Assembly: GCA_038373865.1 (NCBI GenBank)
Contig: JAXGGA010005153.1
Span: forward strand, 16,751-80,750
Length of the DNA: 64,000 bases
Reading direction: 5' to 3'
From: Uloborus plumipes
Taxonomy: Eukaryota > Arthropoda > Arachnida > Araneae > Uloboridae
The notes beneath the pieces are model-generated. The model was given only the letters and a program-made list of their open reading frames with translations. It was not told the DNA's origin and did not search any database. Shown here in pieces: positions 13,601 through 21,507 of the stretch. Every line of letters starts with the position of its first letter. Position 1 is the first letter of the stretch. The position numbers and the translations under genes are program-made.

Positions 13601-16600
13601 TTGATTTTTCAAAACGTCATAACTCGGTCAATTTTTGTGGTAGAAGAGTGATTTTTTTTAGTTTTAAACGTTACAGTGTCAAGAATGTTTTACTAAATAT
13701 GATTGATAGGACTGGGGGCTGTATAAAAATCTAAATTTTGTAACTCTTTCAAAATTTGATTTTTTGAAAAACATTGAGCAGACCCAAAATTCCTTTAGTA
13801 ATTTAGAGATTTTTCCCTAAATGAACTGTATGCTTATCTCTAACGGTTGAGGAAATAAAGGTCATGACAGTTGACTTGGAACACCCTGTATAATTTAAAA
13901 AAATGTTTTTGGTTTCAAAAAAAAATATATTTTACTTTTTTATGTGTTTTTCAGCAACATATGCCCTCTCGGCGTATTCGTCATTTGCAGAACGCATCAA
14001 AAAAACTTTTGAAAGTAAAATCTTCAGAAGCTGAGCCTCACATCACAATCTTTGTGCCATTAAATCGACTAAATACTGAAATAGATTTGCTAAGAATTCA
14101 ACCAGCAGTAAAGTATCTCAATAATAATGAAAGATTCCAAATCATTGAAGGCAATAAGAATAAAATTTTTGCCATATCAAACAGGTAAATATATGTTATA
14201 TATTTATTTAATTGTATTTATATTTGTTAAATTTTTATCGAGCACTTGCTTTTAGATTGAATAAAACATATATGGGTGAATATCAGGAAAAGTGCCAATT
14301 TGACAATCGAAATTTTCAATTTTGAAGATAATCAAAAAATTAAATTAATAGGGTATTTCAAATACACATTATAACAATATTTTTAAAAATTAGGGACATG
14401 GTCAAGGTGAACATTTACCCCCCTTTTAGGGGGGGTTGTCTTTGAGCGTTACCGACATGATGAGAATGCTACCGAACTGACAAATATTACAGATTTTACA
14501 CTTAGTGTATAAAAGTAATCACTTTCACTACCTTTTATGTTCAAAAATAAAATAATTATTACTTAGAATATAATAATATTTTCAGAGCCTGAACGCTTTT
14601 TTGTTCTATAAATAAAATTAGAGATTAATTAAAAGTTAGTTGAAGTCTAAATAAGTGCAACAAAGTTTGTTTCAAACAAAGGTTAATAGTTAAAAAATCA
14701 AAATAAAATAAAATTCTTAACACAATCTTAAAAAACGAAATTAATTCAGGACAGTCGGAGTTTGGCGGGGAAGGGTGATTTTCACTAAAATGTTCGTAAG
14801 TTTTCCATTTTATAACAAAATTATATTTTTGGGTGCAGTAGTTACGAACGAAGGTCGGAATATTGATGTAAAAAAAAGAGGGTGAAAAATGGCAATAATT
14901 TTGTTTGAAAACTCAAATTTTGAGGAAAAAATTTATGTTTTTGAAGCATTTAAAAAACAATGAATAAACTGCTAAAATGGGAAAATTTGGCAGGAAAAAC
15001 GATGCACTTGAATCTATCTGTGTATTTTAAAACTCAACAAACTTATAACACGAATAAAAAATTGCAAAAAAACATTGGTAACGCAGGCATCAGTTTCGTA
15101 ACAAATACCTTCTACTTCGGCGCTGCCGACATGACAAATTTCCCACAATATGATAGCTGAACATCCCTAATTAAAGATTCGAAAATAAAAACACCTTATT
15201 ATGTCCATGACAATAGGTTTCTTTTCCATTATGCAAAAATAAATTGAAAAATTACTTTATTTTGTGTCTTAATTTCCGCTGCCGACATGACACTTAATTT
15301 GGTAGAATCAGAAAAGTCAAGATTGAAAAAATCTTACCTGTAATTTAATGCAGTCGAAGTAAAAATTTTCTATTGGAACTGAAACATCACATATTAGAGC
15401 TTCACCCAGCGTAATTTTTTGGCGCTAAAAAATGTTTTGTCTAGATTTTATCATTCCGAAAATTGGCTCACTCCTCATGTTATGAAAACTTGTGACAAGC
15501 AGAAATTGCTTTTTTTTATCGATATAAATTCATTTTATATAAAAAACAAGAGTTAATCGTCATAGATGAACATAAAACACGTTATTTCCTTTTGTATTTG
15601 TTTCTGCTGCGATGTTTTATAATCCACAGGATTTTTTTTGAACTTTGCAATTCGAATGTGTGACGCGCTGCCGACATGACATTAAGGCAATAAAAAGAGT
15701 TCTATTGTCACAAATTAAAGTAAAACCTGAAAATTTTGTCATGGATTGTATGTGCGACGCAGTTTACTGTATGGAAAAAGAAAAATTTTTGGTTTTTATT
15801 TGGAAGTGCTTGAGAAATTCATTTGTGACTTAAATTATCACTTTTCCTGATATTCACCCATATAAGCATGCAAACAGGCTTACTCTCATACAATGAGTTT
15901 CTACTCTGAAATGTAATAAATATTTTGTGTAGAAACAGATAAAGGTTTTTATGCCCTAAATTAAATCTGCATTAATATGAATAAGTGTATGGTTGTAGTG
16001 TCTACCATCCATACATCTTTTAAATTTAAGAACAAATTAAAGTTCAAAAATAAATAACTAAACATTAGAGTTTTAAGATACCTTTTTGGTCAGTGTTGTA
16101 TTTGCTAGAAACCCGTAAATCAATAAAGAGCTCAGTTCTCTCTGGAGAGGACAGCCCTGCAATTGCCCTTTTTTAAACTAAGTGAAAACATTTTTCAGAA
16201 AATCAATGAGGAACGCCCATTTTTTTCTCTGTTAGCTGCAAATTAAAAAGTTTTTCTCAATTCATTGCAGGGAATGCGAATGCTCCATGCACAAAAGCAT
16301 GTCAAAGTTGCTACCCTTATCACCAACTTTTGTCTGGTGTTCAAAGCAGAATTTGATGGTGATAACCTAAGTTGATAGAGTCTCCATATGAAATGCTTGC
16401 TAGATTATAAACCTTATCATTTATCCCCCCCCCCCCCAAAGTAATGTCCTCTTTCAAAAAATTAGTGCTGATCTGGTCAAAAATGTTACCTTTTAAAACA
16501 TTTTTTTCCCCTAAAAATAATTGTCAGAGGTTAATTTTAATTTCAAATAGCCTAATTTTGTTTTAGTTAACAGTGAAAGTAGAAACAATGAAAATTCAGC

Positions 16601-17892
16601 TAGCTCTTATGTTTGAGAATTGACAGTGTCTTTGATACTAGCAGAATACTGTAAGGATTATTAAATTATGCTTCAAGAATAAAATATTTTCTAGCGAAAA
16701 ATGTAGTAGATTCATATTTATCTTTAAAAAATACTTTGGTTTAGAGTAGTTTCCTGTCAGTAGTTTCTTGCTAAGCATTTGCAGAAAGAAGTTGAAAGAA
16801 ATTGCTACAGACATTTAAAAATCTCTTGTAACAAAAACATTTTCTAATATCTAGAGCAATTCTGTCCTCTAAGAATTCATAAGAGGTTTTTTTTTCGTGA
16901 ATTATACTAGAATTTATGAAGGAAAAAAAAAACATGAATCAAGAGTTTTAATTTTAGGTGAGAACTATTGTATTAAATTTGTATTCTAGTTTTAATTTAA
17001 ATAGCTTTTTAAAGGGTCTTCAAGCATTTTTATGAATTATTCTAAGTTGTCAAAGTCTATACTTTAAGTTATCATTCTGCTAATATTCTTAATCTAAATC
17101 AAGTCACCCCAAAGCTTACATGAAAATCTGAAAAATAACTGCCCAAGTCTAAAATCTCTGCTTTATCTAGTCTTGTATTTTTAGTTATGAAATTTTTACT
17201 CTTTTAGCAGTTTAATTATCACAGAGATAACTTTGTAGTAATGAAACAAATACAGCCACAGCTCGGTACAGACATCCTGAGACTAGTTTCGTCCTTATTC
17301 TGGACTCCTCAGTCAGGAATAGCCAATGACCGAGCTGGAAGCAAATATCCTCTTATTGTAGCCAAGATAGCCAACTAGTAGATAAAACGAATTTACCTTA
17401 CTGAGTTGTGGGTATATTTGCTTCAGTTCTGCCATCAGCCCTAGCTTATGGGCGGTAACTCATTGCATATTTGTAGTGATGGTTACATAAATCAAATTTT
17501 ACAAGAAAATTTTAGCCACAAACTTAAAGCATGCATCTTTGTCAATATTTTTTAAGTGAATTTCAATACTTTAAAAAAGATAATGAGGTTTGAGTATTGT
17601 GATGGGTGTTAAGGCAACATTTTTCTAGAAAATATTTTAGAAAGTAATATGATTTAATCAATATTTTTGTAGTTTGTGCTCTCAACATAATCATGTACTT
17701 GTACTAAAATTTGCTTAATTTTTTTTTAATTACAGAAGAGGCATGTCAGTTCTACATTCTAGGGAGAAAATCAAACAGCCAGGCTTGTACATATTGAAAA
17801 TTTTAGGCACAATTGAAAACATGACACACATGGCCAATGTAACAGAACAAAAACCATTTCATTTAACTGTGCATTTGATAATTACAAAGTGA
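120..17892 (+). CDS. FBN: Fibrillin, C-terminal part of gene (11 exons, 5' end outside window)
   Basis: Extracellular microfibril glycoprotein. Spliced coding segments: 120-173, 668-793, 5809-5931, 6365-6481, 6964-7092, 7759-7878, 8943-9065, 9686-9797, 10895-11198, 13955-14184, 17736-17892. Exons 1-7 are all phase 1-1, as in vertebrate fibrillins. The order (TB-domain tail, cbEGF series, Cys-rich hinge with a basic cleavage site, C-terminal propeptide) matches the end of fibrillin-1 domain by domain. For example, exon 6 carries CQHGC and the unusual HYYWNQC, the fibrillin counterpart being HYQWNQC. LTBPs and other EGF proteins lack this C-terminal propeptide, so fibrillin is a firm call. The stop is TGA at 17890-17892. 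Introns are AT-rich and filled with transposons. The N-terminal bulk of the protein must lie upstream of base 1. Confidence 0.95.
174..667 (+). other. Fibrillin intron
   Basis: An intron with homopolymer T and A runs near its start. I see no gene, hairpin or mobile element in it. Confidence 0.7.
668..793 (+). CDS. FBN: Fibrillin exon: cbEGF (DVDEC)
   Basis: A 42-codon, phase 1-1 exon. It begins DVDEC and has six cysteines plus the [10 protein letters not shown] calcium-binding/hydroxylation consensus. The acceptor is CCTCCAG and the donor GTAAGA. Confidence 0.95.
1061..1100. repeat. Poly-T tract (40 T)
   Basis: An uninterrupted run of 40 T inside the fibrillin intron 794-5808. It could be the tail of a minus-strand retroposon, but no element body is recognisable next to it. 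Confidence 0.9.
1573..1625. repeat. (TA)n/(CA)n microsatellite
   Basis: A run of alternating TA with one G interruption, ending in CA repeats, inside the fibrillin intron. Confidence 0.95.
2262..4849. mobile_element. CAGGG-ended DNA element nested in the piggyBac-like MITE
   Basis: Terminal inverted repeats are CAGGGCTCTCACCAAG on the left and its near-perfect reverse (CTTGGTGGGAGCCCTG) on the right. TGATTT is repeated on both flanks (2256-2261 and 4850-4855), giving a 6-bp target duplication. Both subterminal regions carry many copies of GTCACTTTTT. No intact transposase frame remains. It contains a younger hAT MITE at 3386-4161. The CAGGG terminus suggests a hAT-related lineage. Confidence 0.75.
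3386..4161. mobile_element. hAT MITE (TAGGGATGTACCGAGTA ends)
   Basis: Termini are TAGGGATGTACCGAGTA and the reverse of TAGGGATGCACCGAGTA. The flanking 8-mers ATAATATT (3378-3385) and ACAATATT (4162-4169) match at 7 of 8 positions. Tandem copies of TACTCGG/CCGAGTA lie inside both ends. It is non-coding and about 776 bp. This is the innermost layer of the nested stack in the fibrillin intron. Confidence 0.85.
4896..5808 (+). other. Remaining fibrillin intron
   Basis: AT-rich intron sequence with short poly-T runs, ending in the TTATTCAG acceptor. I see no further element. Confidence 0.6.
5809..5931 (+). CDS. FBN: Fibrillin exon: cbEGF (DVNEC)
   Basis: A 41-codon, phase 1-1 exon. It begins DVNEC, contains [10 protein letters not shown] and ends ITCRG. 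It follows a roughly 5-kb intron that carries the nested transposons at 1808-4895. Confidence 0.95.
6365..6481 (+). CDS. FBN: Fibrillin exon: cbEGF (DIDEC)
   Basis: A 39-codon, phase 1-1 exon. It begins DIDEC, contains [10 protein letters not shown] and ends QCLG. The acceptor is TTCTCTAG and the donor GTAAGC. Confidence 0.95.
   Translation: MLMNAKLDYMIAKINVSTLREVTNVLASQVSPSLVDNV
6964..7092 (+). CDS. FBN: Fibrillin exon: cbEGF (DINEC)
   Basis: A 43-codon, phase 1-1 exon. It begins DINEC and contains [10 protein letters not shown], ending FCIG. The acceptor is CTCCTTAAG and the donor GTGAGT. Confidence 0.95.
7759..7878 (+). CDS. FBN: Fibrillin exon: cbEGF (DTDEC)
   Basis: A 40-codon, phase 1-1 exon. 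It begins DTDEC and contains [15 protein letters not shown] and HYYWNQC. The last block is diagnostic for the third-from-last EGF of fibrillins and anchors the alignment to the vertebrate C-terminus. Confidence 0.95.
8943..9065 (+). CDS. FBN: Fibrillin exon: cbEGF (DENEC)
   Basis: A 41-codon, phase 1-1 exon. It begins DENEC and contains CGAASC and [10 protein letters not shown]. It corresponds to the penultimate EGF of fibrillin, which also starts DENEC. The acceptor is TTCTTGTAG and the donor GTAAGA. Confidence 0.95.
9066..10894 (+). other. Fibrillin introns flanking the last EGF exon
   Basis: Introns 9066-9685 and 9798-10894. At 10330 a TA-flanked sequence CAGTAGAATGGCGAATATCC resembles one end of a Tigger-like element, but no matching opposite end is present. 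Nothing else is recognised. Confidence 0.45.
9686..9797 (+). CDS. FBN: Fibrillin exon: last EGF, calcium-binding residues missing
   Basis: A 112-nt exon entering in phase 1 and leaving in phase 2, so the final GHC comes from the next exon. It encodes a glycine-rich lead (EVGGGAGG), then [10 protein letters not shown] and [11 protein letters not shown]. Six cysteines are kept once GHC is added. The D-x-D/N-E-C motif and the hydroxylated Asn position of a calcium-binding EGF are both absent, unlike the vertebrate counterpart. Confidence 0.9.
10895..11198 (+). CDS. FBN: Fibrillin exon: end of last EGF, hinge and furin site
   Basis: A 101-codon exon plus one carry-in base, leaving in phase 0. 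It starts GHCL, closing the last EGF, runs through a Ser/Gly-rich linker to GCYSCKLN (vertebrate ACYECKIN), then NNRQKR followed by DVF. RQKR is a furin-type R-x-K-R site at the position where vertebrate fibrillin is cut (RGRKRR). The segment after it is basic and carries an N-glycosylation sequon (NKT). Confidence 0.93.
11249..11285 (+). repeat. SINE/LINE tail fragment
   Basis: About 37 bp (ACAAATACAAATGTGACGAC then CAGCAACAGGCTCT) that recur at 34210-34250 with one difference. This is an interspersed repeat tail with no body attached here. Confidence 0.65.
11618..12267. mobile_element. 650-bp foldback MITE, copy 1
   Basis: TA-flanked (11616-11617 and 12268-12269). Starts CAGGGTGTCCACTCCAATCG and ends with its reverse complement. 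Almost the whole element is one inverted repeat with about 300-bp arms, so a transcript would fold into a long hairpin. It lies in the fibrillin intron between exons 9 and 10. TA target and CAGGGTGTCC termini suggest a Tc1/mariner-mobilised MITE. Non-coding. Confidence 0.88.
12420..12870. other. Unidentified less AT-rich insert
   Basis: This stretch is clearly less AT-rich than the surrounding intron, with blocks such as CTGGGCCGATCCCCACCCCC and CCTGGGTTCAATAATC. It may be a retroelement fragment, since the last block looks like a tRNA B-box. I see no second copy in the window and no convincing frame. Confidence 0.35.
13239..13888. mobile_element. 650-bp foldback MITE, copy 2
   Basis: TA-flanked (13237-13238 and 13889-13890) and exactly the same length as the copy at 11618-12267. 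The core from the CCGTTAGAGATAAGCATA block inward is nearly identical. The outermost 45 or so bases differ: CAGGGTGTTCCAAGTTAACT and its reverse complement. The centre (CATGACGTCATCGAG and its mirror) is symmetric here but disrupted in copy 1. Same fibrillin intron. Confidence 0.88.
13955..14184 (+). CDS. FBN: Fibrillin exon: C-terminal propeptide, first part
   Basis: A 230-nt exon, phase 0 in and phase 2 out, directly after TTTTTCAG. It encodes a basic stretch ([14 protein letters not shown]) and then a beta-rich segment ([30 protein letters not shown]). The latter parallels the FAFNISHVSNKVRILELLPAL and NHNRYLI portions of the vertebrate asprosin region. Confidence 0.9.
14271..15862. mobile_element. 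1.6-kb TIR element with internal CCGACATGA repeats
   Basis: Termini are inverted repeats of TATGGGTGAATATCAGGAAA extending to AAGTG, with TA duplicated outside (14269-14270 and 15863-15864). CCGACATGA recurs at 14452, 15126, 15282 and 15671, three times as GCTGCCGACATGACA. No transposase frame is evident. It sits in the last fibrillin intron. I cannot assign the superfamily; the TA target would fit Tc1/mariner. Confidence 0.75.
17251..17475. repeat. SINE-like repeat, copy 1
   Basis: Contains CAGCTCGGTACAGACATCC with a distant complement GACCGAGCTGG, GGACTCCTCAGTCAGGAATA, and a segment (minus strand ATGAGTTACCGCCCATAAGC then TAGGGCTGATGGCAGAA) shared with 25360-25400. The shared blocks at three sites in the window indicate an interspersed family. 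Confidence 0.55.
17736..17892 (+). CDS. FBN: Fibrillin terminal exon and stop
   Basis: A 157-nt exon after TTAATTACAG. It encodes [21 protein letters not shown], then [11 protein letters not shown] and a hydrophobic end ([10 protein letters not shown]) before TGA. The GxSxLH and PGxYxL pattern matches vertebrate GISYLHF and AGTYSL. Sequons NMT and NVT are present. Confidence 0.9.
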
Positions 17893-18575
17893 GAACTGTT
17901 ATGATGCACCTGTTAAATCACTGCCTTTAGAAAAAATTGGATTTACAAGCAGGAATTTTCCATGCAGAGCCTTTAAGAGTACTAAAATATATTTTAAATC
18001 AAAAGCTAGTTACTGAAATTATTTATTTAATCATAATTAAATACTTAAAAGTTAACATTTCTAGTTCTAATGAGAAATGTATTCAGAGCTTTAAATCTTT
18101 CCCAATCCAATTGTTAACAGTTAATCCTAACTTACCTGCTATATAAATTCAAACGTTTTGAAGTTTATTTTTGTTATTAAAAAATAAATCTCTGACTTCA
18201 GCATTACACATTTTTTAAATCTGTGATATTTTATACAACAGATCTGTGTTATAATAGTTTTAAATCTTGATTGGGAAAATAGGTATTTTGTAAGTTTTTT
18301 GTGCCATAAAGTATTTGGAACAGCTAAATTTAGCCCAAAATATGTTCTATAGTAGACTTTGAACTTCTGCTTTGTGCAAGAGCTCTATTTTTAGTGCAAA
18401 TAATTTTCATATCCATCGTGTGAAAAACATTCATGACATTGACATAAGCATCATGTACCATTACATTCGTATTTCATTGTCATTCTTTTGTAAGCTTGCT
18501 GTGTGAGAAATTGTACAGTTTTTGTAAAATGATGAGTTTTATTAAATAAAATAATTTATGTACACTTGTTTTATA
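17893..18575 (+). other. FBN: Fibrillin 3' UTR (inferred)
   Basis: AT-rich non-coding sequence after the fibrillin stop. Candidate poly(A) signals AATAAA lie at 18183-18188 and 18545-18550. The second is followed by T-rich and GT-containing sequence, so I place the transcript end near 18575. No repeats are seen. Confidence 0.55.
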
Positions 18576-21375
18576 AAATAATTTTACTTCTCTGAAACAT
18601 ACAAAATGCCTTTATATTTTCATAAAATTATATAAATATGAGATATATAAACGTCCTTTAAAACACACAGAATAATAGTATTTCTATTTTATGTTCATAA
18701 TGCTTTACATTAAGTACTTGAATTACAGAATATTGACTGTTTTGAAGAAATAAGCTTTTAATATTGCACTAGAAAGAATATTTCAAAGTTTTGTTCGATT
18801 TTAGAATATATTTTTTTAGTTTAAAAAAGTACAACCGATCATATGTAACATACTAAAACAAATTAAAAAAATCTTAGATAAAATATAAATGTATCATACT
18901 GGCCTGTGTTAACTTCCTGCAATCAATTAACAATTTTAAATCCACAAAATTTTCTTATCTCACCCCATATGCTTCTTACAATTAGTATAGCAACACATTT
19001 GTGTAAGTGAAAACTTAGTCCTTATGACTAAGAATTTGTTTCATTGCATTAAATAAAAACATTTCAAAACTTATAACAAAGAGGAAAAAATCCACAATAA
19101 ATATATTATATATATATGTATTCAGTAAGCAGTACTCATTAAACTAAACTGTTAAGATCAAAATATTTTCATTAAATGTGTAAGTATTTGTGTACACACA
19201 CATATAATAAATATATTCAACAAGCTTTAAATTAAACATGTTTTTTTTTTTTCAATTTATCTAAAAGGAAGGGGAAGAAAATTACAAATTACTGCCAAAA
19301 AATTAATTTAGCTAAAAAAATAACCATCCTACCTAAAGTTAATGTTTGACTAATGAGTCGACTAATTAGGATAATTTTTGGTGTTTTGAAGGAGGGGAGC
19401 TACTGACATTTATGAAAGAAATTCTAATTGGTTTAAACAGCAAATGTTTTACGTCTGTTAAGGGAAAAAAATAATATGAACTGAATGCATTTTGTAATAT
19501 TTAACAGATAAAAATATGTCTTTGGAGAAAAGTAAGATTTGAATCAAAAATCAATTTTTAAAGGAAAAAAAACTGAAGGGGGTGGGGCAATTGTCACAGC
19601 CTCACAATTTCTAGAAATTTTACAACTCTGTGTTTTGATGACAGCTAGAAAAAATTGAGTGCATCTGTTTATACTAATTATGCAGAGAAATGTGTCCAAT
19701 TCTAGCTCGACATCATTTTGAAAATCAACTAAATGCTACTAAAATATGTTTTAACTTAAAAAGCTATATCTTTAGATTGCATACAAAGTACTTCATGACC
19801 TGTCAAATCTGGAATTTCTGAAGAAAACTACTTCTTCAGAACAGACACTTACACTAGAATAATGAAAAAAGATCCGATGGGGGACACCACACTATTTCCC
19901 TTTTAAGCAAAATACATATTCTGTTTCAAATAATAGATATACTTTTCACATTATGTTTGGTATATTCGCATAGGCTCTGAATGCAGGCCAGTTTTTTCTA
20001 ATTTGGCAACATTTTACCTCCAGTAGACCAAGAGACAACTTATAAATATTTCAATATTTATAAAAATATAGAAAAATAATAAATTATTTTAAAGATTTGA
20101 TCTATGTAAGTTCAGAACCCAATCATGTTTAAAACAAACATAAAATAACATCAAGGCACATAATGTATGGCAGTATAATGGCAAATAGGATGAAAGACAA
20201 GAAAATAAATCTTTGGAATGAAATATTTATCACTTTCTGAATGTTGAAAATTTCATGCACAATATGAAAATGAATGTTTTTAACATAGCTGCTTTTATTC
20301 CTTACTTAACAACATATAAGGAATAATTTAAAAATTAGTTGAAATTTAACAAGTCTTTGACTTGAAAAAAAGGCATTGGCCTTATAAGTAAGCCATTTTG
20401 TTCATCAAGTAAAAAAATTAAGTTTTTATGTAACATGCATCAAATCAGCAACAAAAAGTTATCAACACATTTAAAAAAAAAACTAGTGAATATGCAATGA
20501 TTAAATGCACTACTTGAATCTTATTTTCACTATGCAACTTCCTTTAATCAGCAAGAGAACATTATAGATTCATTAAATTATTTTTTCATAGATTAGCATT
20601 AAAATAAATCAAATATTTGTATACCATAAACATGTAAAATTTAAAAGTTTAATTTGTTTCTAATTCAAATTAAAAATTACAAAATTTCAAGTTTTTTTTT
20701 TTTTTTTTTTTTTTTTTTTGTTTAATTTGCAAGCTCATGGGGGGAAGGGATAGTACAATTTGCAATTTACTCAATTATATGACAGAAACACTACTTTTTA
20801 AATTAAAAAATCTTCACCTTTGAACACAATCAAATCATCTTAATTAGTGTTGCGGTAATTCTGAAGTACATATAACTTTCACAGAAAATTTTCCATAATA
20901 CACTATTTCACATATCTGAAGTTATTATAAAGGTAATGAATTGCATTTAAATGGAATGTATAGGCAACTATTTTGGTTATTAAATTTTACTTTTCAAAGA
21001 TTTTGCATACAAACAATGAAGTTCTGTACAAATATAACACACAGTTGAACCTCATTGATGCAAAATGCATAGGATCGTGATAATTAACCTGTTTAATGCT
21101 AACCGGATGCTAACCGGTTTTCATCTTATCTGACAAATCCTGAAGTGATTGTTGATTCATAGAACCAAACAAGAATTACATGAAAACTGATATTTGATAT
21201 CAACAAGGTTCAATTGTATTAGTAATTTTCATTTAAGCACAAAACAATTAAGGTGTATTTTTAAATAATTTAGCTCATTCATTATATTGTTCTGATTTTT
21301 AAAAAATGTAGTTCTAGTTGCTTTAAGTCCTTAGATTTAAAAATTTATGTAAAAAGATTTATGTTAGAACATACG
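18576..21375. other. Convergent intergenic space and GMPPB 3' UTR
   Basis: AT-rich non-coding sequence between the convergent fibrillin and GMPPB genes. The GMPPB 3' UTR occupies an unknown part of it. On the minus strand AATAAA occurs near 20294-20299 as one candidate signal. A T run at about 20693-20719 and TA-rich tracts are the only repeats seen. Confidence 0.45.
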
Positions 21376-21507
21376 CTACATGATGACTTGTGGTTCCGTA
21401 ACAGACTCTGATATTGCCTTGTGTGGCAAAACCTTTCCACCATTTACGTACATTTCATCTTTTACAATAACATCTTCCCCGAGGACAGAGGTGTTTTCCA
21501 TACGTAC
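21376..21507 (-). CDS. GMPPB: GMPPB coding exon 7 and stop
   Basis: 43 codons plus [23 protein letters not shown] and on through [18 protein letters not shown]. It ends with the family-typical short hydrophobic tail. The acceptor is CTTTTATAG. Confidence 0.95.
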   Translation of the reverse strand, partial: VRMENTSVLGEDVIVKDEMYVNGGKVLPHKAISESVTEPQVIM

